A stretch of DNA of 64,000 bases from the NCBI GenBank assembly GCA_910588465.1, contig CAJUOP010000009.1, positions 1 through 64,000 of the forward strand. The letters are read 5' to 3'. Below the pieces are notes generated by a model. It had not been told where the DNA came from. It made no database searches and saw nothing but the letters and a program-made list of their open reading frames with translations. Every line of letters starts with the position of its first letter. The first letter of the stretch is position 1. The stretch comes from an uncultured Christensenellaceae bacterium. GTDB lineage: Bacteria > Bacillota > Clostridia > Christensenellales > Borkfalkiaceae. The position numbers and the translations under genes were made by a program. This document shows positions 43,538-53,423 of the stretch, in pieces.

Positions 43538-44827
43538 ATGATAGACGTCGTGCTTTTAAGAACGCAACCGGATACGGTTCGCGAAAATATGAAAAAAAAG
43601 TTTCAACACCACAAGCTTCCGCTGGTAGACGAGGCGATCGCCCTCGATGAGCAAAAGCGTGCTTTGCAAACGGAAGGGGACAATCTGCGCGCTTCGCGCA
43701 ACGCGCTTTCCAAACAGATCGGCGTGCTGATGCGCGAGAAAAAGGCGGAGGAGGCGGAACGCGTAAAGGCGCAGGTAAACGCCGACGCCGAACGGCTGAA
43801 AGAGGTGGAGGCGCTCTCGGAAGAGGTAAGCGAAAAGCTGAAAAAGGTGATGATGAGCATTCCCAACATCATCTCGCCCGAAACGCCCGTCGGCAGGGAC
43901 GATTCGGAAAATGTGGAACGGCAGAGATATCTCGAGCCCAAGCAAAAGGATTTCGAAATTCCCTATCATCTCGATATTTTGGAATCGCTCGACGGAATCG
44001 ACGTGGACAGCGCGCGCCGCACCAGCGGACAGGGCTTTTATTATTTAACGGGCGATATCGCGCGGCTTCATTCCGCCGTGCTCACTTACGCGCGCGATTT
44101 TATGATAAACAAGGGCTTTACCTACTGCATTCCGCCCTACATGATCCGCTCTTCCGTCGTTTCGGGGGTGATGAGCTTCGAAGAGATGGACGGCATGATG
44201 TATAAGATCGAGGGCGAGGATCTGTACCTGATCGGCACGAGCGAGCACTCCATGATCGGCAGATTTATGGGACAGACGATCGAGGAGAGTAAGCTGCCGC
44301 TTACCCTTACCAGCTATTCGCCCTGTTTCCGCAAGGAGAAGGGTGCGCACGGGTTGGAGGAGCGCGGAATTTATCGGATCCATCAGTTCGAAAAGCAGGA
44401 AATGATCGTCGTTTGCAAGCCCGAGGACAGCGCGGCGTGGTATGAAAAAATGTGGAATTATACGGTGGAGCTGTTCGTCTCGATGGAAATTCCCGTCCGC
44501 ACGCTGGAATGCTGTTCGGGCGACCTTGCCGATTTAAAGTACCGCAGCGTAGACGTGGAGGCGTGGAGCCCCCGCCAGAAGAAGTATTTCGAGGTCGGCT
44601 CCTGTTCCAATCTGACGGACGCGCAGGCGCGTCGGCTGGGGATCCGCTATAAGAGCGATAAGGGCAGCGCGTTCGCGCATACCTTAAACAACACGGTGGT
44701 GGCGCCGCCCAGAATGCTGATCGCATTCCTTGAAAATCATTTGCAGAGCGACGGAAGCGTATATATTCCGCCCGTGCTTCGTCCGTATATGGGCGGGCTG
44801 GAAAGGATCGACGTGAAAAAGGCATGA
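43538..44827 (+). CDS. serS: Seryl-tRNA synthetase
   Basis: 429 residues. The N-terminal coiled-coil arm (~30-105) and the class II core: TSEHSMIGRFMG, motif 2 YSPCFRKEKGAHGLEERGIYRIHQFEKQEMI, the SCSNLTDAQARRLGIRY segment and motif 3 NNTVVAPPRMLIAFLENHLQSDGSVYIPPVLRPY. Charges tRNA-Ser, and selenocysteine tRNA where present. ATG at 43538 after CAGAGGC. It begins a three-gene operon of ATGA overlaps. Confidence 0.97.
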   Translation: MIDVVLLRTQPDTVRENMKKKFQHHKLPLVDEAIALDEQKRALQTEGDNLRASRNALSKQIGVLMREKKAEEAERVKAQVNADAERLKEVEALSEEVSEKLKKVMMSIPNIISPETPVGRDDSENVERQRYLEPKQKDFEIPYHLDILESLDGIDVDSARRTSGQGFYYLTGDIARLHSAVLTYARDFMINKGFTYCIPPYMIRSSVVSGVMSFEEMDGMMYKIEGEDLYLIGTSEHSMIGRFMGQTIEESKLPLTLTSYSPCFRKEKGAHGLEERGIYRIHQFEKQEMIVVCKPEDSAAWYEKMWNYTVELFVSMEIPVRTLECCSGDLADLKYRSVDVEAWSPRQKKYFEVGSCSNLTDAQARRLGIRYKSDKGSAFAHTLNNTVVAPPRMLIAFLENHLQSDGSVYIPPVLRPYMGGLERIDVKKA

Positions 44828-45780
44828 AATACGTATTTTTCGATATCGAATGTGCGTGCGTTTATAAAAGCGTCGCCAAAATATGTGCGTTCGGCTACGT
44901 AGTGACGGACGGGGAATTCCGCGTGTTGGAGCGGGAGGATATTTTAATCGACCCCAAGGGAAAGTTTCACCTTACCGACCGCAAGGGAAGGGAGGGGATC
45001 GTGCTCCCTTACGCCTACGAGGACTTTAAAAAGTATCCGCCTTTCAAGGCGGCTTATCCCAAAATAAAGTCGCTGCTCGAACAAAAGGACGCGCTCGTCA
45101 TCGGGCACGCCACCTTGAACGACGTAAAGTATCTGTGCCTGGAAACGAAGCGGTTTAAGCTCCCGTCCTTCGACTTCGAGTTTTACGATACGCAGTTTTT
45201 CTATATGAACGCGCAGAAAAGCTTTTTCCGCCAGTGCGGGCTGGAAACCATGGCGAAGGATTTGGGCGTGGAGTTTACTCCGCACCGTGCGGTGGACGAC
45301 GCTTACGCCACCATGCGCGTGTGCGAGGCGCTCTGCAAGCGCGAGGGAACGAACGCGGAGGGGCTGATCGATCGCTACGGGATTCGTGCAGGCAAGCTGA
45401 GCGGATATCAGATCCGCAATGTGGATTCGGACGGCTTAAAGCATTATTCCGCCGAGCGGGAGGAGCAAAAGGAACGGCAGGCGCGGCTGCACCGCGAGTT
45501 TTACCGTTTTGTGAACCGCCAGATGAACAGGAGGAGTATCGGGGGAGAGCTGGAGGGACACGTGTTCTGTTTTTCTAAGGATCTGGAAGAGGAAACGGCG
45601 ATTTCGTTAAAGCTTGCCGGGGCGATTTTCGCTGCGGGCGGAAAGTACACCTCGCACCCCGCGGATTGTAACGTGTTTATCGCGCGCGAGGCGGGCGGCG
45701 TCCGCTATCAGTGTGCGATCGACAGCGGCGCGGCGTTTATTCCGTTGGAAAAATTCAAGAGCGCGTTGAAGGGCGTATGA
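44824..45780 (+). CDS. DEDD 3'-5' exonuclease with C-terminal BRCT-like domain
   Basis: 318 residues. FFDIEC (Asp7, Glu9), a helix with HATLNDVKYL and HRAVDDAYAT form the DEDDh-type exonuclease site (~1-175). The C-terminal ~80 residues (GHVFCFSKDLEEETAISLKLAGAIFAAGGKYTSHPADCNVFIA) resemble a BRCT fold, as in some DnaQ-like repair nucleases. Overlaps serS by four bases. Function in DNA repair or RNA trimming is inferred only. Confidence 0.85.
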   Translation: MKYVFFDIECACVYKSVAKICAFGYVVTDGEFRVLEREDILIDPKGKFHLTDRKGREGIVLPYAYEDFKKYPPFKAAYPKIKSLLEQKDALVIGHATLNDVKYLCLETKRFKLPSFDFEFYDTQFFYMNAQKSFFRQCGLETMAKDLGVEFTPHRAVDDAYATMRVCEALCKREGTNAEGLIDRYGIRAGKLSGYQIRNVDSDGLKHYSAEREEQKERQARLHREFYRFVNRQMNRRSIGGELEGHVFCFSKDLEEETAISLKLAGAIFAAGGKYTSHPADCNVFIAREAGGVRYQCAIDSGAAFIPLEKFKSALKGV

Positions 45781-47087
45781 AATTACCCGAAGAGTTTTTA
45801 AAGCGAATGCAAGAAAGGCTGGGAAAGGATTTTCCCGCCTTTTTGCGCTCTTACGAGAATCCGCCGTGCAAGGGCTTGCGCGTGAATACGTTGAAAATCG
45901 GCGCGGAAGAATTTTTAAAGAACGCTCCCTTTCCGGTCGGCGGAAAGATTCTCTTTCCCGAGGGGGAAGAAATCGGCGGGTTTTATGTCGGGGAGGACAA
46001 GGCGGGCGGCTATGCGGAGCACTTCGCGGGGCTGTATTATATGCAGGAGCCCTCGGCAATGTGCGTGGGCGGGCTTACAGCGCAATGCAAAAAGGAGCGC
46101 GTGCTCGATTTGTGCGCCGCTCCCGGCGGAAAGACTACGCTGCTTGCCGCGCAGATGCAGGGAACGGGCGTTTTGATCTCCAACGAGATCGACGGCGGGC
46201 GGGCGAGGATTTTATCGCAAAATGTGGAGCGGACGGGGATAAAGAATTGCGCCGTAACCAACGCAAGCCCCGCGCAGCTTGCCGAGCGCTTTCCCGAATA
46301 TTTCGATCTGGTGCTTGCGGACGCGCCCTGCTCGGGCGAGGGAATGTTTAAAAAGGAGCCCGAGGCGATCCCGCATTGGAGCGAAAATAACGTGGCGCTG
46401 TGCGCCGCGCGCCAGAGGGAAATTTTAGATCGCGCCGCGGCTGCGGTTGCGGGCGGCGGGCATCTCGTTTATTCCACCTGCACGTTCGCCGAGGAGGAGG
46501 ACGAGTGGCAGGTGCGCGATTTTTTGTCCCGTCATCCCGAATTCGAGCTGAAAGAGGAGCACAAGCTCTATCCGCACCGCTTTCGGGGAGAGGGGCACTA
46601 TTGCGCGCTGCTGAAAAAGCGCGACGGCGGGCGGCGGAGCGCGAAGCCCTATCCCGTAAAGCGCAGCGCGAAGGCGAACAGAGCGTTCGCGGACTTTGCA
46701 AAGGACTTTTTTGTGACAATGCCGCAGGGTGAGATCGCCGCGCTCGACGACGGCAGACTGTATCTTGTGCCCGCGGGAATGCCCGCGATAGAGGTAAGGA
46801 CGCTGCGGCTGGGCGTGGAGCTGGGAGAGTTTGACGGAAAGATATTTAAGCCCGCGCACGCGCTTGCAATGAGCTTGAAGGGCGGGGAATGTAAGCGGTT
46901 TATCTCGCTTTCACGCGAGGAGGCGGAGCGGTATCTGCACGGAGAAACGCTTCCCTGCGAAATTTCGAACGGCTGGTGCGCCGTCGGGTTGGGGGACTAT
47001 CCGCTGGGGCTTGCCAAGGCGGTAAACGGCACGCTGAAAAATCATTTGCCCAAGGGGTTGAGAAAGTTAAAACAGACCGGGCGGTAA
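45777..47087 (+). CDS. rsmF: rRNA (cytosine-5-)-methyltransferase, RsmF/NOL1-NOP2-Sun family
   Basis: 436 residues. PxRVNTLK-type start (CKGLRVNTLKIG), SAM-binding VLDLCAAPGGKTTLLAAQM, catalytic DAPCSGEGMF and the second Cys in YSTCTF are the NOL1/NOP2/Sun signature for methylating cytosine in 16S rRNA. A C-terminal PUA-like part extends from ~300. Four-base ATGA overlap with the exonuclease gene. Confidence 0.93.
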   Translation: MKLPEEFLKRMQERLGKDFPAFLRSYENPPCKGLRVNTLKIGAEEFLKNAPFPVGGKILFPEGEEIGGFYVGEDKAGGYAEHFAGLYYMQEPSAMCVGGLTAQCKKERVLDLCAAPGGKTTLLAAQMQGTGVLISNEIDGGRARILSQNVERTGIKNCAVTNASPAQLAERFPEYFDLVLADAPCSGEGMFKKEPEAIPHWSENNVALCAARQREILDRAAAAVAGGGHLVYSTCTFAEEEDEWQVRDFLSRHPEFELKEEHKLYPHRFRGEGHYCALLKKRDGGRRSAKPYPVKRSAKANRAFADFAKDFFVTMPQGEIAALDDGRLYLVPAGMPAIEVRTLRLGVELGEFDGKIFKPAHALAMSLKGGECKRFISLSREEAERYLHGETLPCEISNGWCAVGLGDYPLGLAKAVNGTLKNHLPKGLRKLKQTGR

Positions 47088-47106
47088 TACCTTATTATAA
47101 TATAGA

Positions 47107-47138
47107 AAAAGCCCTCCGCAAAGTTGCGGAGGGCTTTT
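47107..47138. terminator. Bidirectional terminator
   Basis: AAAAGCCCTCCGCAA/TTGCGGAGGGCTTTT, a 15-bp perfect stem with a 2-base loop, between rsmF and the convergent lipoprotein gene. Confidence 0.9.
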
Positions 47139-47140
47139 CG

Positions 47141-50100
47141 TTATTCGTTGTAAGGATCGTCCGCGTCTAACGGTTCGGATTCTTTTTCTTCGGCGGGAGC
47201 CTGTTCCTTTTTGGCTTTCACGCGCTTGTCTTTTGCGGGTTTCGCTTTCTTTTCCTTTTTGGGGTGCTTTTTCCAGAAGTGCCGTGCGATCAGCATAGCG
47301 ATGACCGCGATCAGTACGACTGCCAGCAAGCCCGAGGAAACGATCAGCAGAATGTCGCCCGTGGAGATGGGATCCTTCGTTTCGTCCTCGTCGGTATCCG
47401 TATCCGTGTCGCCCGTCTCGTCTGGGGTAACGGCGGTGTCGATCGCCGAATAGTCGAGGAAGAACGAGCAGGAGGGAGCGCCCGTCATATTTCCTTTTAC
47501 GTCGTTATAGCTGAGGTATACGATCTGTTCTTTATAGCCCGATTGCTTATAGGAGGCATAGCGGTTGCCGATTTCGTCCTCGTCCTCGTTCACGTCGTAG
47601 CGCAGATACGTTTCGGCGTCGAAGAAGGTAAACGTGTAATAGAGCGCGCGGTCTGCGGGGAGGTTGTCGTTTTTGCCGACGTAACCTTCGTCGCCCGCGT
47701 TTTTGCCCTCGTTGAGCTCGGCGCGGATCTCTTCTTTTGCAAGCTTTAACAAATCGTCGTATTTGCTCGTTGTTGCGGAAGCGTAGTTGTCGAAGAACAC
47801 GTAGCCGCCCGCGGGGATTCCGTCCGTCTCGTTGTCGCGCGCGCCCGCCCAGACTTCCAGACGGTAGCTCTTCGATTCGCTGCCCGTGTGCACGTAGAAG
47901 GAAACTTCCACCCACTTGTCCGCGTTCTCCGCATTGCCCTCTACGCAGATCGCGGCGCCGGGAAGGGCGGCTTTGTCCGTGTAGGTGTAACGGGCGTTCG
48001 TCGTGGGAAGATTCTTTACTGGCTGCGTGTAATCCTTATATGCGTAATACGTGCCGTCTTTGCCGTAGAACGCAACCGTCTCGTCGGCGGTCACAAGGTT
48101 GCCGTTTAATTCCTTATAATTATGGAGGTTGGCGTAGTAGCTTTCGTCCGCCTTGTCCGCGCTCTTGTAAAGTCCGTTCTCTTGCAGATAGAAAAGCACC
48201 TTGCTCTCGTCCTTGGAGGGATCGCCGTCGGTAATGTTGCCGTCGTCGTCATACCAGTAGGTGACGGAGGGGAGATTCAGCGAGATCGTCTTGCCGTACT
48301 CGGACAAATCGGAAGTATCGATGAGATAGATATATGCTTTTGCATTTGCCGAAAGTTTCACGCGCATGGAAATGCGTTGGTAGGTCGAAGCGCCGATCGT
48401 CTGTTTTTCCTCGAAGAATCCGTAAGAGGGGGTTGCGGTCGCGCCCGTGTTCATAATGACGAGGGGCTGGCGGGCAACCTTTTTCTCGTTGTCCTTATCG
48501 CCGAACACCGCCTGCCACTTGTTGTCTGCGGTGCCCGCAAGCTCGTCGTCTGCGGTGCCCGCAAGCTCGTTTAACTTGTTGTTCCATGCCAGCGCGTTCG
48601 CGGGCTCGAAGTAATTGCTTGCGTGCTCGGAATTGAGAAGTCCCGCATAAACGCCTTCGGGGATTTTGTTTCCCTTATCGCTGCCGTTCACAAGGAACTT
48701 GCTGCCGCTTACCACGCCCGTGAAGGAGGCGGGGTTCGCAAGCCCGTTCTCGATTTTCTCGGGCGAAGCCGCCGAAACGCCGTCGAAGCGAGAGCTGTCC
48801 GCAACCGAGCTGGTGAGCGTAACTTTTACCGCGCGGCTATCGGTGGAGGCGTAGGAAACCTGCGTTTTGGATAGCATTCTCGATTCGAAATTGGCGAACG
48901 CCGCATAGCCCTGTCCGTAGTCGAACACGTCCGTCCCGACGATGGTCGTGGGACCGTACGTGAGCTCTACGCGGAACGTCTTGGGGTCGTCCGTGTCGTT
49001 GGTCACAAAGAAGAAACACTGCACCCAGCCGTCGTAAATATCCTCTTTGTTGCCCTCGGCGTTCTTGCCGTTGTCGATATCTACGGTGTCGATCGTAGTG
49101 GAGTCGAACGCGGCGATCGAGGTTTTGTTTTCGCCGTCGATCAGCGTCGCGCCCGCGCCGCTGCGCCCGTTCATAATTTTGCTCGTCTTAACAAAGAAAG
49201 AGAACAGCATTCTTTCGTTTGCGGGAACGGTAATTTCGGGAAGCTTCGCCGTGTATGCCGCGCCGTTGGTGGAAAGAAGCAGCACGATTCCGTCTTTGGC
49301 TCCGCCGTCCTTGGCGAAGGGGAAGCTGTCGGACTTGAAGTCGTTTTCGTAAATGTTTTTAAAGTAGCCGTTCGTGCCTGCAAGCGAAGCAAGGTCGGCA
49401 AATTTGTAAACGCCCGTCACGCTGCGTTCGTTCTCCGCGCCGCCGGTGCGGTTGTCCGCAAGCTTGGGATCGATTTTCTCGCTCGTGTACTCGTTGCTGC
49501 CCGAAACCTCTTTGGTGAGAGCGAATTCGGAGGCGCTCAGCGTTTTATTGTCGTCGAATTGCGGAGCGTCGAAGCCCGCGTACAAATCGAGCGCGAACGT
49601 GTTAAAGTTCTTGCCCGCGAGCTTATATTCTGTCGCGTCGAATTTTTTATCGTCGCCCTTGTCGTCTACGGTGCAGCCGTTCTCCTCGTTAAGATTCTCG
49701 GTCGCCGTAAGATATTCTTCGTTGGTGATAATTTTGCAGGTCAGATCGTCGAAGAGGGCGTAGCCGTCCACCGCCTCGTAACGGTTGTCCGAGGAACCCT
49801 GCCCCAGCCCGAGCACGATGCGGAAAGTGCTGGTCGCAAAGGTGTTGGCGCGGATATACAGCTTGTATTCCTCCCAGCCGTTGTTTGCCTCCACACCGCG
49901 GGTGTTGATGTTTTTAATCTGCATCTGGTCGAGCGTGGTGCCGCCCACCGTGTTGGTTACGCCGATGTAGGCGCCCGCGTGGCGGGTGACTACGGTGCCG
50001 TTGTTTTCGTCGCCCTCGGAAGCGTTGTCCGAATAGTAGTGGTAAAGGTTGGAGGTTTTCACCCAAACGGACAGCTCGGCGGAGGTGCCCGCTTTTAAGG

Positions 50101-50785
50101 TGACCGTCGTGCCCGAGGTGTAATACTGTGCCGTGCCGCGCACGCCGTCCGAGGTGCGGGAGTTGTGGATCATCAGAACGCCCGTATCCGTCTTATCGTC
50201 GTTGCGGAGCGCAACCTTTTCGCCGAGCTCTGCGCGCAGATTTTCCACGTCCTCGAAATCGACGGAGTAGTTATATTTGTTGAACAGCTTCTTTTCTGCG
50301 GAAGAGGAGCCGAGCTTGTCCAGCTCGTCGTCGTACTCGTCGAGAAATTGCAATCTGTCGTAAATGCTCGCCTCGTCCCAGTGCGTATAGCCGAACGCGA
50401 TCGCGTCGCTGTCCGCCGTTCCCTCGGGGGAGATGAGCGAATAGGAGGATTTGGTGAGCGAGTCCCATTCGTCCTGCGCCACGTTCACAAGCCCCGACTT
50501 CGTGTCCGAAGAGGGCGAGCCGGAGGTAAACGACCAGCTTGTGGGCGAGTTTAACAGCGCGCGCTTGTCTTTCAGCTCTTTGGTCATTTCGCTGTAAAAT
50601 TCGAAGTCGCCGTTTTTGATCAGCTGGGTGTCCGTTTTGGCAACGGCTTCGTCCTGCTGTTCGTCCTCGTCGTTTTCGGGCGCGCACGCGGCGAAAAATC
50701 CCAGCGACAGCGACGCGCAGAGCGCGGCGGAAAGAACGGTCATCGTTCTCTTTTTCCATTTTTTCGAAATCAAGTATTTAGCCAT
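47141..50785 (-). CDS. Very large surface lipoprotein with a C-terminal membrane anchor
   Basis: A 1,214-residue secreted protein with two membrane attachments: an N-terminal lipobox (FFAAC, Cys34) and a C-terminal transmembrane helix (~1140-1163) with a Lys-rich tail. The N-terminal domain opens LIKNGDFEF...SWSFT, as in carbohydrate-binding modules. Two Asp-rich tandem-repeat-like segments suggest extracellular calcium or polymer binding. Residues ELAGTADD repeat at ~740-755, matching a 24-bp DNA duplication at 48524-48571. No enzymatic domain recognised. Confidence 0.85.
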   Translation of the reverse strand: MAKYLISKKWKKRTMTVLSAALCASLSLGFFAACAPENDEDEQQDEAVAKTDTQLIKNGDFEFYSEMTKELKDKRALLNSPTSWSFTSGSPSSDTKSGLVNVAQDEWDSLTKSSYSLISPEGTADSDAIAFGYTHWDEASIYDRLQFLDEYDDELDKLGSSSAEKKLFNKYNYSVDFEDVENLRAELGEKVALRNDDKTDTGVLMIHNSRTSDGVRGTAQYYTSGTTVTLKAGTSAELSVWVKTSNLYHYYSDNASEGDENNGTVVTRHAGAYIGVTNTVGGTTLDQMQIKNINTRGVEANNGWEEYKLYIRANTFATSTFRIVLGLGQGSSDNRYEAVDGYALFDDLTCKIITNEEYLTATENLNEENGCTVDDKGDDKKFDATEYKLAGKNFNTFALDLYAGFDAPQFDDNKTLSASEFALTKEVSGSNEYTSEKIDPKLADNRTGGAENERSVTGVYKFADLASLAGTNGYFKNIYENDFKSDSFPFAKDGGAKDGIVLLLSTNGAAYTAKLPEITVPANERMLFSFFVKTSKIMNGRSGAGATLIDGENKTSIAAFDSTTIDTVDIDNGKNAEGNKEDIYDGWVQCFFFVTNDTDDPKTFRVELTYGPTTIVGTDVFDYGQGYAAFANFESRMLSKTQVSYASTDSRAVKVTLTSSVADSSRFDGVSAASPEKIENGLANPASFTGVVSGSKFLVNGSDKGNKIPEGVYAGLLNSEHASNYFEPANALAWNNKLNELAGTADDELAGTADNKWQAVFGDKDNEKKVARQPLVIMNTGATATPSYGFFEEKQTIGASTYQRISMRVKLSANAKAYIYLIDTSDLSEYGKTISLNLPSVTYWYDDDGNITDGDPSKDESKVLFYLQENGLYKSADKADESYYANLHNYKELNGNLVTADETVAFYGKDGTYYAYKDYTQPVKNLPTTNARYTYTDKAALPGAAICVEGNAENADKWVEVSFYVHTGSESKSYRLEVWAGARDNETDGIPAGGYVFFDNYASATTSKYDDLLKLAKEEIRAELNEGKNAGDEGYVGKNDNLPADRALYYTFTFFDAETYLRYDVNEDEDEIGNRYASYKQSGYKEQIVYLSYNDVKGNMTGAPSCSFFLDYSAIDTAVTPDETGDTDTDTDEDETKDPISTGDILLIVSSGLLAVVLIAVIAMLIARHFWKKHPKKEKKAKPAKDKRVKAKKEQAPAEEKESEPLDADDPYNE
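48524..48571 (-). repeat. 24-bp in-frame tandem duplication in the lipoprotein gene
   Basis: Two adjacent copies, differing at the last base, encode ELAGTADD-type repeats. Preserving the frame, it adds eight residues. Confidence 0.85.
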
Positions 50786-50857
50786 AAAACTTCCTTTGCG
50801 GACGAGCCGCCTGCAAACGGGCGGTTTATCCGATAATTTTTTAGAATGCTATACCCT

Positions 50858-50886
50858 ATTTTAATATAAATTGCGTTCTTACGCAA
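50858..50886 (-). promoter_or_regulatory. Promoter of the large lipoprotein gene
   Basis: Minus strand TTGCGT (50886-50881) and TAAAAT (50863-50858), 17 bp apart. Confidence 0.5.
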
Positions 50887-50993
50887 GCAATTCCGTGTTA
50901 AAACGCGCAAAAAAAGCAAAATTTTTTGCAAACGGCACAAACTTTTACAAAACCGACAAAAAAAGCCCGCGGAATGCGGGGAAAGGAGAGAGC

Positions 50994-51353
50994 ATGAAAA
51001 AGAAAAGAACGGCTGCATTTTTGGCGGGAGGCGCGCTTACGGGAATCGCGAACGGACTGTTCGGCGGGGGAGGCGGCATGATCGCGGTGCCGTTTTTGGA
51101 AAAGGCGGCGGGCTATCCTCCGCCCTGCGCGCACGCAACGGCGATCGCCGTAATCCTGCCTGCGTCGCTCGTGAGCGGGATCGTATACCTTTTCGGCGGA
51201 TTTATCCGCCTTTCCGTATTGCTTCCCGTCGCGCTCGGCGTGGCGGCGGGGGGATTTTTCGGCGCCAAGCTTCTGCCCGTATTGCCCGAAAAAACGGTGT
51301 CGCTCCTGTTCGCGCTCTTTATGCTGGCGGCGGGGCTGAGGATGATTTTCTGA
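50994..51353 (+). CDS. TauE/SafE-type exporter, first half
   Basis: 119 residues with four membrane helices and the GLFGGGGGMIAVPFL motif typical of TauE/SafE anion exporters. Only half the usual ~250-residue length. The start follows GAAAGGAGAG. The stop overlaps the next gene's ATG by one base (TGATG), so both are translated together. Confidence 0.85.
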   Translation: MKKKRTAAFLAGGALTGIANGLFGGGGGMIAVPFLEKAAGYPPPCAHATAIAVILPASLVSGIVYLFGGFIRLSVLLPVALGVAAGGFFGAKLLPVLPEKTVSLLFALFMLAAGLRMIF

Positions 51354-51757
51354 TGGCGTTTTTTCTGTTTTTTCTGTGCGGGATCGCGGGCGGCGTGCTC
51401 GGCGGTATGGGCATGGGCGGCGGGACGGCGCTTATCCCGCTTTTAACAGTTCTGTGCGGCGTGGAACAGGGGGTGGCGCAGGGGGTGAATCTGCTCTCCT
51501 TTTTGCCCATGTCCTTTATTGCGCTCGGCGTGCACGCCCAAAACGGACTGCTGCAAAAGCAGGGGCTGCTTCCGCTGATCGCGCCCGCGCTCGTTTTTTC
51601 CGTACTATCTTCCCTGCTCGCCGCCGTGCTTCCCGCCAAAATATTAAAAAGCGGGTTCGGGGTGTTCCTCGTGGTGCTGTCGTTTTTCCGTTTTGCCGCC
51701 GCGTTCAAGGCAAAAGACGCCGAAAAGGGTGGAAAATATGCAAAAAATATTAAATAA
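51353..51757 (+). CDS. TauE/SafE-type exporter, second half
   Basis: 134 residues, four to five membrane helices, and again the family motif (GGVLGGMGMGGGTALIPLL). Together with the preceding gene it makes a complete two-repeat exporter, so the pair likely forms a heterodimer. Substrate (organosulfur or other anion) cannot be read. Confidence 0.85.
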   Translation: MAFFLFFLCGIAGGVLGGMGMGGGTALIPLLTVLCGVEQGVAQGVNLLSFLPMSFIALGVHAQNGLLQKQGLLPLIAPALVFSVLSSLLAAVLPAKILKSGFGVFLVVLSFFRFAAAFKAKDAEKGGKYAKNIK

Positions 51758-51782
51758 ATTCGAATTTTTTTATAAAAGGGTA

Positions 51783-51811
51783 TAGACAAACCCCCTTTTG
51801 TGTGCTAAAAT
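51783..51811 (+). promoter_or_regulatory. Promoter for ppx
   Basis: TAGACA (51783-51788) and TAAAAT (51806-51811), 17 bp apart, with TGC before the -10. Confidence 0.65.
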
Positions 51812-51901
51812 GGAAAGGATAAAAAATCAGAATAGGGATATTTGGATATTTTTAGAATCACGGAAACGCGCCGAAAGGCGGCGTAACAGGACGGTGGCAA
51901 C

Positions 51902-53413
51902 ATGAAATTGGGAATTATCGATTTGGGATCGAACTCCGCGCGGCTGGTGATCGTAAACCTGTTCAGCGAGGGTTATTTCGTTGTGGAGGACGAGCTGAAA
52001 GAGAGCGTCCGTCTCGGTCAGGATATGGACAGAGACGGATTTTTAAAGCCGCAGAGGATCGCGGAAACCATTAAGACGTTAAAGACGTTCAAACGGCTTT
52101 GCGACGCGAGCGGCGTTCGCGAAATTATCGCGGTGGCGACGGCGGCGGTACGGCGCGCCAAAAACCAGCGCTCCTTCCTCGACGAGATTCAGGCGACCTG
52201 CGGGATCCGCGTGGAGGTGCTCTCCGCCGAGGCAGAGGCGACCCTCGTTTACCGCGGCGTGATCAATTCGATGGATATTCCCAAGGGGATCATACTGGAA
52301 ATCGGCGGAGGAAGCACGAAAATCGTGTACTATAACCGCCGCTGTATTCTGCACTACGAAACGCTCGCCTTCGGCGCGGTCACGCTGACCGATTTGTTCA
52401 ACGACGAATCCATGACCCCGCGCGAGCAAACGGCGAAAATCGAGGAATTTTTTACCGAGCAGTTTAAAAAGATCGAGTGGCTTTCGGAGGTGGAGCCGGA
52501 CACGCAGATGGTGGGCGTGGGCGGTTCCTTCCGCAACCTGTACAAAATCAACAAGGTGGTGCGCAAATATCCGCTCGATATCGTGCATAACTATTCGTTT
52601 GCGGTGGAGGACTTTAACTCCGTTTACGAGATGGTGCGCGAGCTGGACGTGGAAAAGCGCAAGCGCATCCGCGGGCTTTCGCCCAGCCGTGCGGACATCA
52701 TGCCCGCGGCGCTCGCCATTATCAAATCGTTTACCGACTATCTGCATATCGACTCGTTCGTAACGGGCGGCTGCGGGCTGCGCGAGGGGCTTATGGTAAA
52801 CTACGCCGTGCCCATGACGGTGGACCGTCCGCTTTCGGACGTTTTAAGCTATTCGCTGAATACGCTCATCAAATATTACGGCTGCGACGAAAAACATGTA
52901 GAGCACGTGGTGCACCTCGCGATCCAGCTGTTCAAACAGCTGCGCGTGCTGCACAAGTTCCCGCGTCCGTTTTTGAAGGTGCTGAAAATCGCGGCGTGTA
53001 TGCACGATTGCGGAAACCGCGTGCGCCATTTTAACGAGCCGCGCCACAGCCGTTATATCATCTTGAATTCGGCGATTTACGGCGCGACGCACCGTGAAAT
53101 CGTGCTGGCGGCGTTCGTCGCGGGCTGTCACAGAAAGGAGGACGTGCTCCCCGCCGATTGGGCGAAGTATAAGGACGTCGTTACCGAAGAGGACTTGGAC
53201 GTGGTGAAAAAGCTGGGCGTGCTGCTGCGCATTGCCGAAGCGCTCGACCGCAGCGGCGGCGGCGCGGTAACGGGCGTAAACTGCGACGTTCTGGGCGATT
53301 CGGTGATCATGAAAACGGAGCTTGCGGGCGACGCCGCGCTGGAAATCAGCCAGGCGGAGGCGGCGGGCACGGAATTCAAGCGCGCGTTCAAAAAGAATCT
53401 GGAAATTTTATAA
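51902..53413 (+). CDS. ppx: Exopolyphosphatase / pppGpp phosphatase (Ppx/GppA) with HD domain
   Basis: 503 residues. The N-terminal actin-like ATPase domain shows IIDLGSNSARLVI, ATAAVRRAKN, and EIGGGSTKIVYYN; the C-terminal third is an HD-type domain (HVVHLAIQLFKQLR, CMHDCGNRV with His/Asp). It hydrolyses polyphosphate ends and possibly pppGpp. Start ATG after AGGACGGTGG. Confidence 0.93.
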   Translation: MKLGIIDLGSNSARLVIVNLFSEGYFVVEDELKESVRLGQDMDRDGFLKPQRIAETIKTLKTFKRLCDASGVREIIAVATAAVRRAKNQRSFLDEIQATCGIRVEVLSAEAEATLVYRGVINSMDIPKGIILEIGGGSTKIVYYNRRCILHYETLAFGAVTLTDLFNDESMTPREQTAKIEEFFTEQFKKIEWLSEVEPDTQMVGVGGSFRNLYKINKVVRKYPLDIVHNYSFAVEDFNSVYEMVRELDVEKRKRIRGLSPSRADIMPAALAIIKSFTDYLHIDSFVTGGCGLREGLMVNYAVPMTVDRPLSDVLSYSLNTLIKYYGCDEKHVEHVVHLAIQLFKQLRVLHKFPRPFLKVLKIAACMHDCGNRVRHFNEPRHSRYIILNSAIYGATHREIVLAAFVAGCHRKEDVLPADWAKYKDVVTEEDLDVVKKLGVLLRIAEALDRSGGGAVTGVNCDVLGDSVIMKTELAGDAALEISQAEAAGTEFKRAFKKNLEIL

Positions 53414-53423
53414 CGGACAAGCA

